From: Dicaeum eximium
Taxonomy: Eukaryota > Chordata > Aves > Passeriformes > Dicaeidae
Direction of reading: 5' to 3'
Length of the DNA: 64,000 bases
NCBI GenBank assembly: GCA_013396995.1
Contig: VWZP01004509.1
Coordinates: 248,636-312,635, forward strand
The translations under genes and the position numbers were made by a program. This document shows positions 14,169 through 27,500 of the stretch, one piece after another (positions within the stretch are counted from its first letter, which is position 1; every line of letters starts with the position of its first letter). The notes under the pieces are model-generated. The model made no database searches and was not told where the DNA came from. It saw only the letters and a list, made by a program, of their open reading frames with translations.

Positions 14169-15044
14169 TTCACCACTCAGTCAATAATACAGTACATAAT
14201 AAAATACTATCTATTTTAACATCACAGCTCTAAGCTTGAACTTTGGGGACAAGTGGATGTAAAAAGACAACTGGCAGTTTGGGAAATTGCTGAATTTACA
14301 GCCTAAGGGTGGATGAAATTCAGTTTTCCCAGGGCAAGTGCTTTTTTTCCTCCTTGTATATCCCTTATGCACAATATTTTTCTATGTATTTTATTTGGAT
14401 TTACCCTCCAGTCTCAAGGAGATGTTAAGGCAACTGTGTTTCATATTCTTTCAAACATTTTTCTACCCACATTAAAAAATAATTTGGCTCATTAGCTTCA
14501 GAGCAGTACTGAAGCCTTATGATTAACCCTGAAACTAGATAAATTGACTTTATGTTTTATTGTAACCTTAACACTTGAACTCCATTTACTCATCTTCATT
14601 ATTTTCCCATCTCTGTTTCTTGAGTAGCCAGAAAACCTCCCATCAAGATTATTAAGGACAATTTCATGTTAATGAAAAAATTTTTCCTTTCCACAATTTC
14701 AAACCAAAATGACCCAGCATGTTATTGTGCTATTCAATCTTCTCTAACCTTGAGCCTGAGATGTAGGGTTTTGGCTTGGTAATAATATGGTAACAATAAC
14801 CTCTTGGAACAAGTTTTGACTTTAAGAGCAGATGCTTTACCACATATATTTCTTATATGAAGTTTTAGGAACAAGGTTACTTCTTTTTTGCACGGGCATT
14901 ACCTAAACATGTTACTATGCAATCAATCTACTGCAAAGTTAAATAAATCAGGGAGGACAAGAGCGGATGACTGTTCAGTGTAACTAAAGCAACTAAAATT
15001 TAAAAGGCAAGACAGCTCTGGAATTCTTAGGACAGCAAAGACAT
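14169..15044. other. unique non-coding DNA
   Basis: About 0.9 kb of AT-rich sequence between two repeat remnants. Nothing recognisable is present. Confidence 0.55.
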
Positions 15045-15477
15045 AGATGTGTTGGAGCAGGTCCCAACAAGGGCCACAAAGACTATCACAGGGCTAGAAT
15101 GCCTCTACTATGAAGACAGGCTGACAGAGTTGGAGTTGTTTAGCCTGGAGAAGAAAAGGCTCCATGATCTTATTGCAGCCTTCTAATACCTAAGAGGGAC
15201 AAATATTCACTAGGGCCTGTTGCAATAAGACATGGAGCAATGGTTTTAAACTAATTGAGGGTATATTCAGATTAGATATAAAGAGGCATTTTTTTTTAAA
15301 TGAGGATGGTGAAGCAATAGAATAGTTGTCCAGATGCCCCCTCCCAGGAAACATTCAAAGTCAGGTTGAATGGAGCCTGATGTAGTTGAAGATTATACTC
15401 CTCATTCCAGGTAGTGGTGAAATGAACTTGAAAGTTCCTTTCCAGCTCAACCTCTTGCATGATTCTATGATTCTACA
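15045..15477 (+). mobile_element. CR1 LINE fragment, 3' about 430 bp
   Basis: A long, ordered match to CR1. In sequence it shows 'gttggagcaggtcccaacaa', 'gccacaaagac', 'gaagacaggctgacagagtt', 'tttagcctggagaa', 'gcagccttctaatacct', the 'cctttccagctcaacctctt' block and the tail 'gattctatgattcta'. It spans the last part of ORF2 and the 3' UTR. Many substitutions and small indels, including an A/T-rich insertion near 15,290-15,300, make it a decayed copy. Confidence 0.92.
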
Positions 15478-18400
15478 ATTTTCATATTTGCACTTCATCC
15501 ACTCAAAACTTAGTTACTCTAATAGCAGACATAGACTACATAAGTAAATACAGGTCAATGAAAAAGAGTTTCATATTATACAATTTTACATCTGGCAGCT
15601 GAAATCCAGTCTGCTCACTAAACATGAATACACACAGACTATTCCAGCACCTGCTAGTATAGGCTACTACAACAATTCCAGTCATGTAGTTATCCTTTCC
15701 TTTTTCTGTTTGCAAGCAGGAGAGAAGATGAATGAAAGTTAACAGTTTGAAATTTACAGAACAGAGAAAATAAGTCAGAAGCTGTAGCCTCTACTCTTTA
15801 CACTGTGAACAAGACATTGTATGACATTGGGAGCCACTTAGCTTCTCCATTTCCAAATCTGGAAATTAGATTAGTGCCTGGCTATCTCATTAGTCAGAAG
15901 GTAAATCCAATGATGCGTGTGCTGCGTTTAGCAATTTTTAGAAGAAAAGCTTCCTACAAAAGATGACACGTAATTTGATATGGAGTCATACACTTGCAGA
16001 TAATCTTTCTTCCAGAGATTTGATTTTGCTAGTTGATTTGATTATAGCATTTTTTTTTATAAAATACCCAGTGTAAATTTGCTGCACTTTTTATTAATGT
16101 CTGTCTGCTATTGAAGATGTTCAATGTTCATTCGCATGTATGACTTCAGATGATAGTGCCATATAAATAGTGTATATTCCTCATGTTATCTGGCTTTCAA
16201 TATTTTCTCAGATTCTAAGATAAAGAAATAACTTTTTCTGACATCTTTGTACTCCATCAAAACATTTCTTGCCCCATCCTGCTTGTAAAACCAAAACTAG
16301 TAAAATTCTTTTTAAAGGAACCTAGAGGCCAAATATTTCTCATGTCCTGTTGAAAGCCAGCTCATTCCCTGTGTTGTGACAAGCATCCTTATTCAAAGGC
16401 CTTAACACAGGCTGCAGAGATAGATACATAATACTCAGTTCAGATTAAGCAAAAATGATGCCTGTGTGTCAGGAAAGAGGATGATGTGTGAGGGTTATTT
16501 CTGCTCATCTGTATTTGTAATCCAGGGGTCTGATTAGCTGCACATATTCCCATAATGATCAGATAGCATCTGATATAATCTCTCCTTTCTATTTCCACCT
16601 TTCTCCATGTCTTTTCAAAATGTTGGCCAATATTTTTCCTGAAGATGTGATTATTACACCTCATTCTCTCCAAATTTCCTCTTCAGTACTAGTTGCAAGT
16701 GAAAAATTATGAATGATAACAATGAATGGTTTTCACATTTGTAGAGAATTACCAAAGTTTGGAAGCTTTGCCTTTCTATCACCTTTTAATGAGACTTGTT
16801 TGGTCTTTAAATTACATCTTTCACAGTATGACATGACATCAGAGTGGGGTTTCATTGCAAGGTATGCATTTGTTATTCATTAAAGTTTGGCTGAATATTT
16901 CCAAAAAAGATGAGCAATACCAAAGACATATTTTCAAATATATAATTCCTTCAACTGATTTCTGTATACAAAAGTGACAGAAATCATAAATATTTTCATG
17001 TATAGCCTTGGAACTCAAGAAAGTCTTCTTGAAGACCATTTGTTTGTATCACAAAAATAGCTAATTAACCCAGTCTGAAAGAGTTATCATTTTACAAGGC
17101 AACATTGTACTCCATTCACCCTTTTTATAATCTATTAAGGAGAAGTGCTGTCAGCATGGTTCTTCTTGTATCTATTGTATTCATAAGTTTTAGAAGCTTG
17201 AACACTGTAAATCAGTTTAGTTCATAAAAATGAGAGGCTGATAATAGATAGGCATACAAGAAGCATCACTGTATAAGCTTTTTGTCATATCAGTTGTTGT
17301 CAAAGTTGTTCAGTGAAACACATTCATGGCAACTCAATACACTGCTTCAATGAAGCCTAAATGTATGCAGCCTTTCAGCTCCTGAAGTTTAGTCACAGGA
17401 TTTTGTTCTTTCCTTTTGTCTCTGTTCTCTATCAATAAAATATTACTAATGCCCGATTTTTGTATAGTACATTAGGTAGAAAAAAAATAAATCTTCATAA
17501 CTCCTTCCTCTGCACAGTTCCCATATCTGATGTCATATGACATGGTATCTACAACATTTTGATGTCTGTGCCAGTCCATTTGTATTGTGGATATTCCCGT
17601 ACATCTCCATTTTATGAAGAAGCTTGACTGCAAAAACATCTCACTTTTTGTAGTTGTGGTTTTCATTTTTAGCATCCCAGATAGGGCACATTATCCAGGT
17701 AGTCTGGATGAATACCAACCTGAATATTTGTAAGCTTGCCAATACAAAGTGAGCATTAACTGTTCTAGGAACCATAAAGTCTGCTAAGGATTCAGTGACC
17801 TTATAACAGATTATTTTGTCCTGCACTGTAAAAAACCCACAACTTTCCCCTTCTGTTTTGACTTGCTTCTTGTTAAATCTGTAATCTTTTCAGCATTGCA
17901 TGTGTTTAGAACTAGGTGTATTTAAATCATGTCTCAGTGTTAAAAAATTATATTTATTCTCCAAATGAAATTCTTTTTCCATTGCTCCCTTTCCAGTGGG
18001 AGATTCAATTCATCCAATACTAAAAGTGATAGAAAGAGTAAAACTATTTTGGGGTTGATTACAGCTTAGTCAATCACATTGACAGTCAACAAGTACATAT
18101 TTTAATGCCTTAATCACTACTGATTCATACCTTCATTAAATATAGCATCCAGACACATTGCCTGTATTTTTATATTGACATAACTCCATAGATTAATGTC
18201 AGACTAGAGGAAAAAGGAAAATATAGTAAAAAAATTCACCAAATATGAGAAAGATTCCTAAGGACTTTGTCATATTACAAGTTAAAAAATGTGTGTGTGA
18301 ATGACAAACCAACGACATATCAAGGCAGGAACTAAAATAAGACATTTTGAAACTTTCTAATTGTAAGCTCTAGGGAAGAGACAGAAGTCAAACATTAAAC

Positions 18401-18849
18401 TCCAGCATATTAATTCACCAATTTTCCCAAAAATACATTCAGAAAAACACATATCCAATTACTATATTTTATGGTAATAATAAAAAAGTGAATACAGACT
18501 TGTAAACAGTGTTGTTATTTCCATTTTCCATTATGAATTTCATTCTGTAAATTAAATTATATATGTGTATATTAGTATAACTTGTTTTCACCATATTAAT
18601 TTGTTTATTAATATTTTTCTGCTTAAATGTATAAATAAATCAATGGGAAATAAACATATCTAGCTGTTTAATCAGATTGAGAACTGAGCTTCCAGAAAAG
18701 TCAGTCGGAAATTTGGACTTATATCAACAGCATAATGAGAGGCTAAAAGAAATTACTACTAAAATTATTATATAATAATATTATATAAATATATATGTAA
18801 ATATCCTGTTGGATCCAATGTTCATCTTCTTGTCCTGAGCACAGATTTT
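15478..18849. other. unique AT-rich non-coding DNA
   Basis: About 3.4 kb without a recognised repeat. The last 300 bp are very AT-rich, with a TATA/TTATA stretch at about 18,760-18,800. Short minus-strand open frames at 16.4-17.8 kb have no splice or domain support. Confidence 0.55.
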
Positions 18850-19480
18850 ATACCCAGTGTGCAGCACCAATTTACACAGTGAGGTGAAGAATTTCTGTAT
18901 TTTATTCAGGTTTGCACAAAGTAGGGAACAGGTAGTAACCCTCAAAAGGCCGGTGCACCAGCCATCAAAACTTTGCACTCTTTATTCATTTTAACAAACA
19001 AAGGCATCAGCATTCATTGGTTACCAATTGCATAACTTTTCTATTAATTAGGACTCAAACCCCTTTTTTGCTAGTTATATCTCTCACTTGTCACGCTAAT
19101 TAGTCCACAGGCACAGTTCTTCTCCCCATTTGAGCCTGGGCTCTGTTTGGAGTAGGTGGTCAATGAGTCAGTGGTCGCAATCACCCACTGCCAGAATTAC
19201 CTTCCCCCAGCTACTGCTCCCTTCTGCTGACTTCACTCGTGGTGGCTCTCATCCAGACAGGCCATTCATCTTGGGATAGTCTTCTCTTTTCCTCAAAACA
19301 AAAGATTAGCCAAGCATACAACACTCAAATGCGATTGCTTAATCATAACTTTCCAGCTATCGCTACTGATAAACACTAAAAAAAAATTACAGTTTGATTC
19401 AAAACTTGAGGGGCTCAAACCTCAAGGGGGGCTCAATATCAATCTGAAAGATTAAACACATGGCTTGCCATCTGCCACTC
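18850..19480 (-). mobile_element. probable LTR remnant of an avian endogenous retrovirus
   Basis: Read on the minus strand, this segment looks like a long terminal repeat. A 'gactcattgaccacc'-type block is followed by two poly(A)-signal hexamers AATAAA (plus-strand TTTATT at 18,981-18,986 and 18,901-18,906). The stretch 'ggtgcaccggcc', 'tttgtgcaaacctgaataaa' and 'attggtgctgcacactgggt' lies in the order I associate with the U3-R-U5 part of avian ERV LTRs. No gag, pol or env coding is next to it, so it would be a solo or partial LTR. Its ends are not resolved; the coordinates are approximate and no target-site duplication was found. Confidence 0.45.
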
Positions 19481-20956
19481 AACCAGATGGACTCACAAAA
19501 GCGTGGTGATTGAGGTTCTGTCTGGATAGGTGGAAGGCTTGTGCATTTATGTACCAACTATCTGGGAAGGAAAATAAATGTGTTTGTCTGCTGAGCAATT
19601 TTACTGAGGTATGACACAAAAGGGGAGTGTCTTTCTTCTGCTGGATTTAAGGCTTCCCCTCTTGACTTCAATCAGAAAAGTGGATAACTTCCACAATACT
19701 GTTTTGAAGACACAGAAATGTAAGTTGTTACACATTTAAAAATGCTTCTTTTTGAAAGCATTTGCAGTGCAGACACTGCTGCTCATCTATGTCATGTGAT
19801 CATTGGAAGAGGATCTATTGCAGAAACATATTCATTTATTTACAGAAGAAAGAAATTAGCAGACTAACCATTGAAAATCCACCTTTTGGTAGACACTTAA
19901 AAGCTGTAACACACCTGTGTGAGCTCAGAGAAAAAGAGTGAGCACCCAAGAACTGACCTGGCATGTGATGTTTTTGGTAAAAGATTTTGCATGATTCACC
20001 AAAACTGCTGCATAAAAATAAAATTGGCATATTGGGTAAGAGTGAGTGACATGCAAGATACAGCAGCAAAAGGCCTGACTGTTTCTGTATTTACTGAAGA
20101 ATTTTGCAGCATGATAGACAAAGCTGAACTAACTGTGATTTACCAAGTTCAAAGTAACCACAACAGCAAATCTGGTGATATAACTTAAGCATATGTTATA
20201 AAATTCTTCCAGTGACACTGAGTGTTAGTATGGGACAAACATTATGCCACTGCCATCTGCACTAGTGAGGGGAAAAGTAGTGCAAATATATTTAGCATGG
20301 GATGATGACACCCAAAATGCGTAATATCTACAAGTTAGGGGAAATAAGAGGTGGTTTGAGGAAATTGAGAGGAAGGTGTAACTAATCCATAACCACAGCA
20401 CTTTGCAGCACAAACAGGTCTCTATCCATGAGGAAGTGGTGGGTGCTGGTCACAGTAATGCCTACATAGCCAGCTCTAAAACTATCTGACATGGATCCTG
20501 CTAAAAAAAAGCGGTATTTGAGTGAAGACAATATGAAAAGAATATTGTGTTGCACATTTGTTGTTCCTGACTGCCACCACAGTTCATCATACTTTCCAGG
20601 CTGCTAAAAAAGAAAGTATCCTTGATAAGGTTCTCATTTATGGCTGTAGACAAAAAAGCTGCCTACAGAAGCATGACCAGCAGAACGCAGAATTGTCTTT
20701 TTCCTAGCCCTGGCCCTGCTGGCTACCTGGCAGGAGTGGCCAGAGGCACAGGCAAGAGTTCAGTGCAGAAGGCTCCCTGACACATGACCTAAAGAAGAAA
20801 AGAAAATGCAGCTAGCAAATCTGCACCAAGGAAATACTGGCCCTTGAAAGCAAGAGAAATTTTTTTTTAGGATACAGTGGATTAAAACTTTCCATAGCTG
20901 GTGTAAAGGAATTATCCTCTCTACAATTATCAGTTTTCAGGAGTTGTTGCAGTGCT

Positions 20957-20978
20957 TTATTATTATTATTATTATTAG
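20957..20978. repeat. ATT trinucleotide microsatellite
   Basis: About seven uninterrupted TTA/ATT units. Likely polymorphic in length. No coding context. Confidence 0.9.
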
Positions 20979-21466
20979 GTATTTTCTTCCCAAAGGTATT
21001 AGTCATGACAAACACAGTTATGTTTGAGAGTGTCTTTCTGCTTGAGAGGCAATTCTTTTAAAAACATAGATGGAAGGATAATGGGTATCTTATACCTTTA
21101 TAAGTTTATATTTAGGGCTGACATTGTATTGAAAGAGCACAGATACTTAGGGTATTCCAGCTCTTGACTCAGTTGTTGAAACAGGAAAAGGAGAGAGAAA
21201 TCAGCATTTGAGCTTAAAGCCTCTCCAAACAAATTCAATTCTATCTGAGCAATTTTCCTTCTGAATTTTTAAACTATTAACATGACATCATTAAGCACAA
21301 CTAAGTTTCACTAATACTAATAACATGAAGGAGCAGAATAACATTAAGCAAAATAGTGCTTAATGAGAAATCCATTACTATTCTGAGACCAATCTCACCA
21401 GTTGTTATAAATATTTTCCACCTCTATTAAGCAATGAAAGAGCAGAAAATGAAAGAAAACTGTCAG

Positions 21467-21492
21467 AAAACAAACAAACAAACAAACAAAAC
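21467..21492. repeat. CAAA tetranucleotide microsatellite
   Basis: About six copies of CAAA/AAAC in an A-rich setting, followed by an imperfect A/C-rich stretch. Confidence 0.88.
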
Positions 21493-21977
21493 CTAACCAA
21501 AAAACAGGTATGAATTCCCACCAAATTATCAAAGACGTTTCAAATTCTCAAACACAAGTGGAAAATCACTACATGTTTTCAGCTTTGCTAGTATGAAAAT
21601 CTCACAGAAATAGAATTATTATTACAATATTAAACACTATTTTCAGACTTCCTTCTTATCTACTCTTTTACAGCAGCTACAGCAGCATCCAATGAGAAGT
21701 GAAACATTATAATTTTCTTCTTCTGACTTCATCAATTTCAATGTTTTCACTTATTATTATCATCTATTAAGTCTTTCAGTCAGGGCTCAGAGTTGGCTTC
21801 CACACTAGCTCACAAAGCTCTATGTTAAAGCATTGTGCTGTTCAAAACCTTTTGGATCTACTGCCATTGACTTCAGCCCTGAGTTTCAGTATTCCAAGGA
21901 GATGTCCTGGTAGACAACTATATCTCTAATATCACATCAAGGTGTTTTGTAGTTCTTGGCTTTTTTATTTTCTTCAG

Positions 21978-22106
21978 ATTGGATTAATAGAGTCACTGTA
22001 AGTGAAGACTGGAAAACACTGACAGTGGTTATGGAAGGACCACATGTATTGTCCATATTAAGCCAGCAGCAACTTTTTACAGAACCTCTGCCAACTTAAA
22101 ATGCAG
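21978..22106 (+). CDS. possible exon, unidentified
   Basis: I do not recognise this product. A strong splice acceptor (T-rich tract then 'tcttcag' ending at 21,977) is followed by 129 bp and a near-perfect donor, 'atgcag|gtaagag', at 22,106/22,107. One frame (first two bases completing a split codon) is open for 39 codons, starting WINRVTVSEDWK and ending FTEPLPT, then stops at a TAA 7 bases before the donor. The other two frames stop early. A stop just upstream of a donor fits a penultimate exon with an intron in the 3' UTR, an alternative exon, or a spliced long non-coding RNA. Chance pairing of splice-like sites is also possible. No partner exon has been linked to it. Confidence 0.28.
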
Positions 22107-24129
22107 GTAAGAGCTAGGAAAAAAAAATCTGAAACTTGAAATATTGTTGCTATTTTTATGTGCAAACTGCTGTAAGTCTATGATGTTCCGTCTTCAATTT
22201 TAGCTCTGTAAGTACTGAGAAAATAACAAAAAATTACCTAAACAATGGTATGTAGCAGAAATGGAATGCCAGTAGTGTCAAGGAAAATGGGTAAGTCATG
22301 TCAGTTCCCCATGAAAACTTTCACTGCAGCCATGATATCAAGGAGGATTTATTCTGTGAGACTAATTTCAGCATCACACTATCTTAGGGAAACCCACTGT
22401 GACAATGTGGCTTTTAAGCATCAGGGATTACTTCCCTCTGGGTGTTTGCAACTAAGGCAGGCTGAACATCCCAGGCGTTCAGGGGATCCAATCTCCCAGG
22501 CTGCATGGGTTTAGCAGCTGTTCCCCACCCACTGCCAGAAAATGCTCCAAGTTCCCAATCAGCTCAGACCTCTCACAACAATGTCGTGTCAAATGCACTT
22601 CCTTACACTTCTCAGTGTTTCCTGTTGGTTACCAGCAGGTAAATTTACTGCTGTTAAATGTGATTGCAAAATTTTCATTCATCCACTATGGCAAGGTTGT
22701 GAAGCAGCAAAACAAGCTGTTGAGACCAAAACTAGAGGATCTCTCCTTGGGTTATCCTTTTCTTTCTGATCTTTTTCAAAAGTCTAGAGTCCAGATTTCA
22801 GACAGCAATGAATGATGCATGTGGTTACTACATGGCTGCCAAAACCTGGATCCGTGTCAAAGCCATCATGAGAAGCAGTCACTTCTGAAGAACAGGCAAA
22901 GAGATGTTTTTAGGAGCTTACTTCTCTCTGCCAAACTTTTAAGCATGTAGTAGTCCTGTAGAATAGGCAGCCATGTCTGTTGCTGTTTTTTGCAAGGTTT
23001 CAGCTTATAGCTGAGTGGCATGGCAGGTTTTCAGGCTCCCTTAACCAAATCCAAAAAGGAGGGAATCAGATAATGAAAAATAAGGTTTCATACTGTTCTG
23101 GGCCTAGATCAACAGGACTGGGAGGACAGACTGCCAAGTTTCAAAGAAACAGGGTCATTCCTTATAGATGACCACATTGTCTAAATTATCTGCTTCATGA
23201 AGAGGTAGGTCTTAGAGACCTCAGTGTAGATAACCACATTACAAGAACAGAATCCTTACCTTTCTCCTGAATTTCAAATTTAAAAGCACCACTTCCTCCT
23301 CAGGAGATAACATTTCCAACTAACTTATACCAATTCATCATGTATCTTACCTACACCATAAAAATGTGTTTCAAACGTGCTACATTGCTGTAAATATAAA
23401 AATTGGTGTTACAAAGTTGTTACCAACAGTTGTATCATTCAATTCCATCATTTTGTTGAAAATTAAAATGGTAGAAATAAAAATGAAGAAAATATATACA
23501 CACATACGCCCATCTAAAAAAAAAAAAAACCAAAAAAACCCCAACAAAACAAAACCCAAAAAACCACAAACAACCAAACAAAAAAGCCCCATCTAGTTTT
23601 GATAGTGGTTTAAGGAAAAACTAAAGAGCTGCAGGGAAAAGCAGGAATCACATTCAGCTGCATACTTGATAGCCTGAAGACCCAAAGGATACATGTCAGA
23701 GCAATTTGGTGTTGCATCATTACTTGAAAGCAATAACTATCTTACTGCATGACTCATCTTCCTGAGTCACAAACATATAAGCCATTTCCATAATACACAC
23801 TCTGTTAAGCAATGAGATACTTCTTGGTAAATATTGGTGCTGCAAGTTCATTCAAATGGTTCCCTGACAAAATCTGTCTCTCTAGTGCTTAGAAATCTGC
23901 AGTGACATATTTCCTCTGGAACTGCAGTAAAAATACCTGAGAATAGAAATATTTTTGCTATGTGTCATAATAAAGTGATTTATTTTTTGCCTTACTTTGA
24001 TGATAACTGGGTATTTTATATTCAGGGAAGTTGAACATAGAGTCTTCCCAGTTGACTCAGCCTAGAGCTAATCTATGAGGATGCATCACCAAGAATGTCT
24101 TTGAGCAATGGTATGTGATATGCCAAAAA
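22107..24129. other. non-coding DNA, mixed composition
   Basis: About 2 kb. The part 22,240-22,860 is less AT-rich than its surroundings and carries overlapping open frames on the plus strand, but with no repeat or domain match. An A/C-rich low-complexity tract is listed separately. Nothing else is recognised. Confidence 0.5.
23515..23588. repeat. A-rich low-complexity tract
   Basis: Runs of A broken by C, with units like CCAAAAAA and CAAAACAAAA. It generates a meaningless Lys/Pro-rich frame on the plus strand and a Phe/Leu-rich frame on the minus strand. Confidence 0.85.
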
Positions 24130-24240
24130 CTGGCACTTAAGGGATGTGTTTCAGTGATGGGTAAGGCAATGGCATGTTTACAACTAGACTACATGATCTT
24201 AAAGGCCTTTTCCAACCTAAATGATTCTATGATTATATGA
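24130..24240 (+). mobile_element. CR1 LINE 3' end
   Basis: The order 'ggcacttaagggatgtg', 'ttcagtgatgg', 'ctagactacatgatctta', 'ggccttttccaacctaaatg' and tail 'attctatgattatatga' is that of a CR1 3' UTR. The copy is about 110 bp, heavily 5'-truncated and diverged. Confidence 0.85.
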
Positions 24241-24527
24241 ATTGTTATCTACATATAAAATGTTTTTAAACAAAGAAGACAACTATAAAAGTAAACAAAA
24301 CAAGATCTGATTCTCCATCCTTGTATTTTTTCTTTTTCCCCCGCCCCTTCTTCCTTATCACTTTTTTTCTAAATTTCCTTGTCTTTTTCCTATTATTCTT
24401 TGAGGTCATTATCTTTCACCTTACAATTTTAATTTTTAGATCAAGGTATTTCTTTGCTTGGTAATGAAAATGGCAAACCTGTTGTGAAAATAATTATCTA
24501 TAATTAATATAATTAAATGTGGTGACA

Positions 24528-24589
24528 AATCACATATATTGAACTACATAACAGTTACTAATCACATATATTGAACTACATAACAGTTA
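24528..24589. repeat. tandem duplication, 32-bp unit, about two copies
   Basis: A unit beginning 'aatcacatatattgaactac' occurs at 24,528 and again at 24,560. The first 30 bases are identical in both copies, so the duplication looks recent. Confidence 0.95.
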
Positions 24590-27500
24590 ATAGCTGGAGG
24601 TAAGCTTTGAAAACCATACCACATTATGAGTTTCTAGGATTATTTCTTTTAAGAGATTTTTATGAATCATCAGTTACTCTTAGTACAACATTATTGACCT
24701 TATGGTACAATTAAGTCATTTGAAGCCATGAAGTAGAATGTGAAATAACTCTCTGCAATTTTCTTATAGAAATCATAAGGAGCTGTATTGTCAGTCCTGT
24801 TGAACTTATTCTTTAATTCAGCCTTATCAGCAAAATTATATATCTCCACTTTCTTCATCGTATGTATGTACCTTTGCTTCAAAATTACTTGGAATTATTT
24901 TTTAAAGTATGATTTCTCAGTTCTTTGAGGACTGCTTAATCCTGCTTCCCTCAATGCACATTTGAGTCGGTGGAATTATAATCTACATACAAAAACATCA
25001 TAGAGAGGCAAAAATTAAGTTGGATAGGAGGTTTACACATGTCATAGCTATGAAGGAGTTGATCAAAGAGGAGGAGTTCATAGCCATCAAATTACAGATC
25101 AAGTGAACATTGGTAACAGAAGAAAAAGAACCAATACAGACAGTTGTGGATTAGAAAACTGAAAGGCAGTGCTAAACATAGAAATGGGGAGAAATGAGAC
25201 TGCAAAGCTTTAGGGAAAACTCCTGAAAATTGGTAAGAACAATGTCAAAACACTGCAAGTCAGCTGTCACAACAGGACTTTACAGAGAAATGAAACACAA
25301 AGAAAATCAAAAGTACTGTACAGAGGACAAAACAGGGGTGCCAAAAACTTGCCATCTCTGCTACCGTGGAATAAAAAGTGTATGAATTCCCACTTTTATG
25401 CATGCCAAACTTGCATACAAGACTAAAGGAGAGCTTGGCATCTGTAGAAGTCCTCTAACTCTTCAGTCATACCCAAAAACAATTGGCTGCCAAGGCACCC
25501 TACAGTGGCAGCTACTGCTGTTTGTGGACACATCCTTCTTGCAATACCTACATGCATGTCAGAAAGAGACTTGTCACAGGCTGTCCAGGGCAGAAGGCAA
25601 TTAACCTGATTTTCATATCAGCTTAGAGGTCCATAATGATGCAAATTCAGGGGATTAAAAATTGCTCCTCCTTGGTATATCTGTTTGAATAATTTTATAA
25701 CTGGCTAAGGCAAGGCCAGTTCTTGGCCCTTCTACTCAGCATAATGATTGTGTAAATTGTGGATGTGGTAGAGGTGAGATTCTCAAGTCATTATTCTAGA
25801 TTGACTTTATCAGGGAATTCTCTTACTGTTAACAGCTTGTCCTTCCTTAGAAAAACAGAGGACAAGTATCATGTTTGAACATTTCCTGTGTTTCTTTTAA
25901 TTACTTGCTTTGGGCATTATTTCTTGAACTTCTTTTAATATTTGTTGGCTGGGATTTCACAGAGAACAGTGATGTCCAGCAAACCCTTAAGGTGTAAAAG
26001 AAGCCTATTTGAACCAAAAAAATGGGTCACTAGAAGTTTCAATATGAGCCAAATTCCCTGTTGGTGTAAATGGACATCTGTTTCATTTGAAGACTGCATT
26101 ATAAAGCACCTTTACGGAAACAAGTTTTTAGTTGTCATAATTTTGTATTCTATGAAAAATATTTTTGATCCACAAAAAGACTCAATCTCTTCTTCAAATG
26201 AAAATGTGTCTAGTCACATTTACAAATTGATTTTATGGCTTTAGGTGTAAGATTAATAAGCAAATGCTATGTCTGGCTTGAAAAATGCTGTTTACATACA
26301 TCTAGATTTTAGGGAACTAACTAATTTTGCTGACCAAAAGTAACTCTATTGGCACATCTAAGCAGCCAGACAGAGTCTTTGTGAATCAGTCTGAAAGAGC
26401 TGAGCTGCCTAAGCTGCATTGGAGTTCAGTTTAGCTGATTAAATGCTGATTTGGCTCTAGGCTGTGACTCCAATGTCACAGAGGCAAACCAATTTCCTGC
26501 CTGCTCTACGCCACCATAGTTCGTTTAAAATCGGTGTAAGGAGTTAATGTACTTTAAGTTAATACTGACCTAGGCCAGTACTTTTCTAAGACATTATTAG
26601 AGTGCAGAACATCCTAATTAATTGCAGACTGATTGGAGCTGGTTTTACATTGTTACTGAATGTAACCTTGATTCTGTTCCATGTTTTAAAATATATTACC
26701 TTTTTTCCCATTTCTCACAAGCAGCTGATGCAACTTCTTTTCACCATTAGGGAGGGATCCATCAGCACCTGTTAAGCTAACCAGTGGAATAAATAAAGTA
26801 CAAATTTTTTCAGTACTCAAGTTTTCATACTGTATAAAATGTAATTCTATTTAGAGTCACAGACTGTCCTTGGTCTGTGGGTAGTTTCCCATCAACTTTC
26901 CTGGGAGCTCCACGTGTAAATCAATCAATCTGAACCACAATCATTTAACAGTGTATCATGGCTGTTAAAATCATGATTTTGAGTTCTCAGTGTATGAGTT
27001 AAAATACCACAAGAATTTAGTCATGTTTTGGGTTTTTTTTTAAAAAAAGCCCAACTGGTTTTTATTTCAGCTGTATTTCATACTTTTCTAAAACACCAAA
27101 AAAAATATATAGGAGCATGTATTGAATTTAAACAGATTATTTCACTATGTTAAACTGCAAAAGAAAGAAAAATAAACACTAGTGAAACCTCCCTTTGAAA
27201 TTAATTTCACGGATCTGTAAAATTAATAAACATAAAAAATATTGGATTTAGATTGTTCCTTATTTGTTTGCTTTTTTTTTTTACTGAGTCTGAACCTCAG
27301 CCTCCTATGCCTAGTATGCCATTAAAAATTCTAAAAGTACCTGAGATTCTATCCCTGCTCTACCTGTAGGTGCTAAGTACAGCTGTTGAGAGAGCACATC
27401 ATCCTCTAGGAACATTGCTCAACAGCAAACTGGATTATTCATGTTTGCAATACCTAAAACATGAATTTGGATTTCTACTAAATGTAGAAAATATTTATCT

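Larger units (their letters stand above)
19481..21977. other. non-coding DNA with microsatellites
   Basis: About 2.5 kb. It holds an ATT microsatellite and a CAAA microsatellite (listed separately). Near 20,491 a 39-codon open frame begins with a basic, transposase-like N-terminus, discussed in the findings. Otherwise nothing is recognised. Confidence 0.5.
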
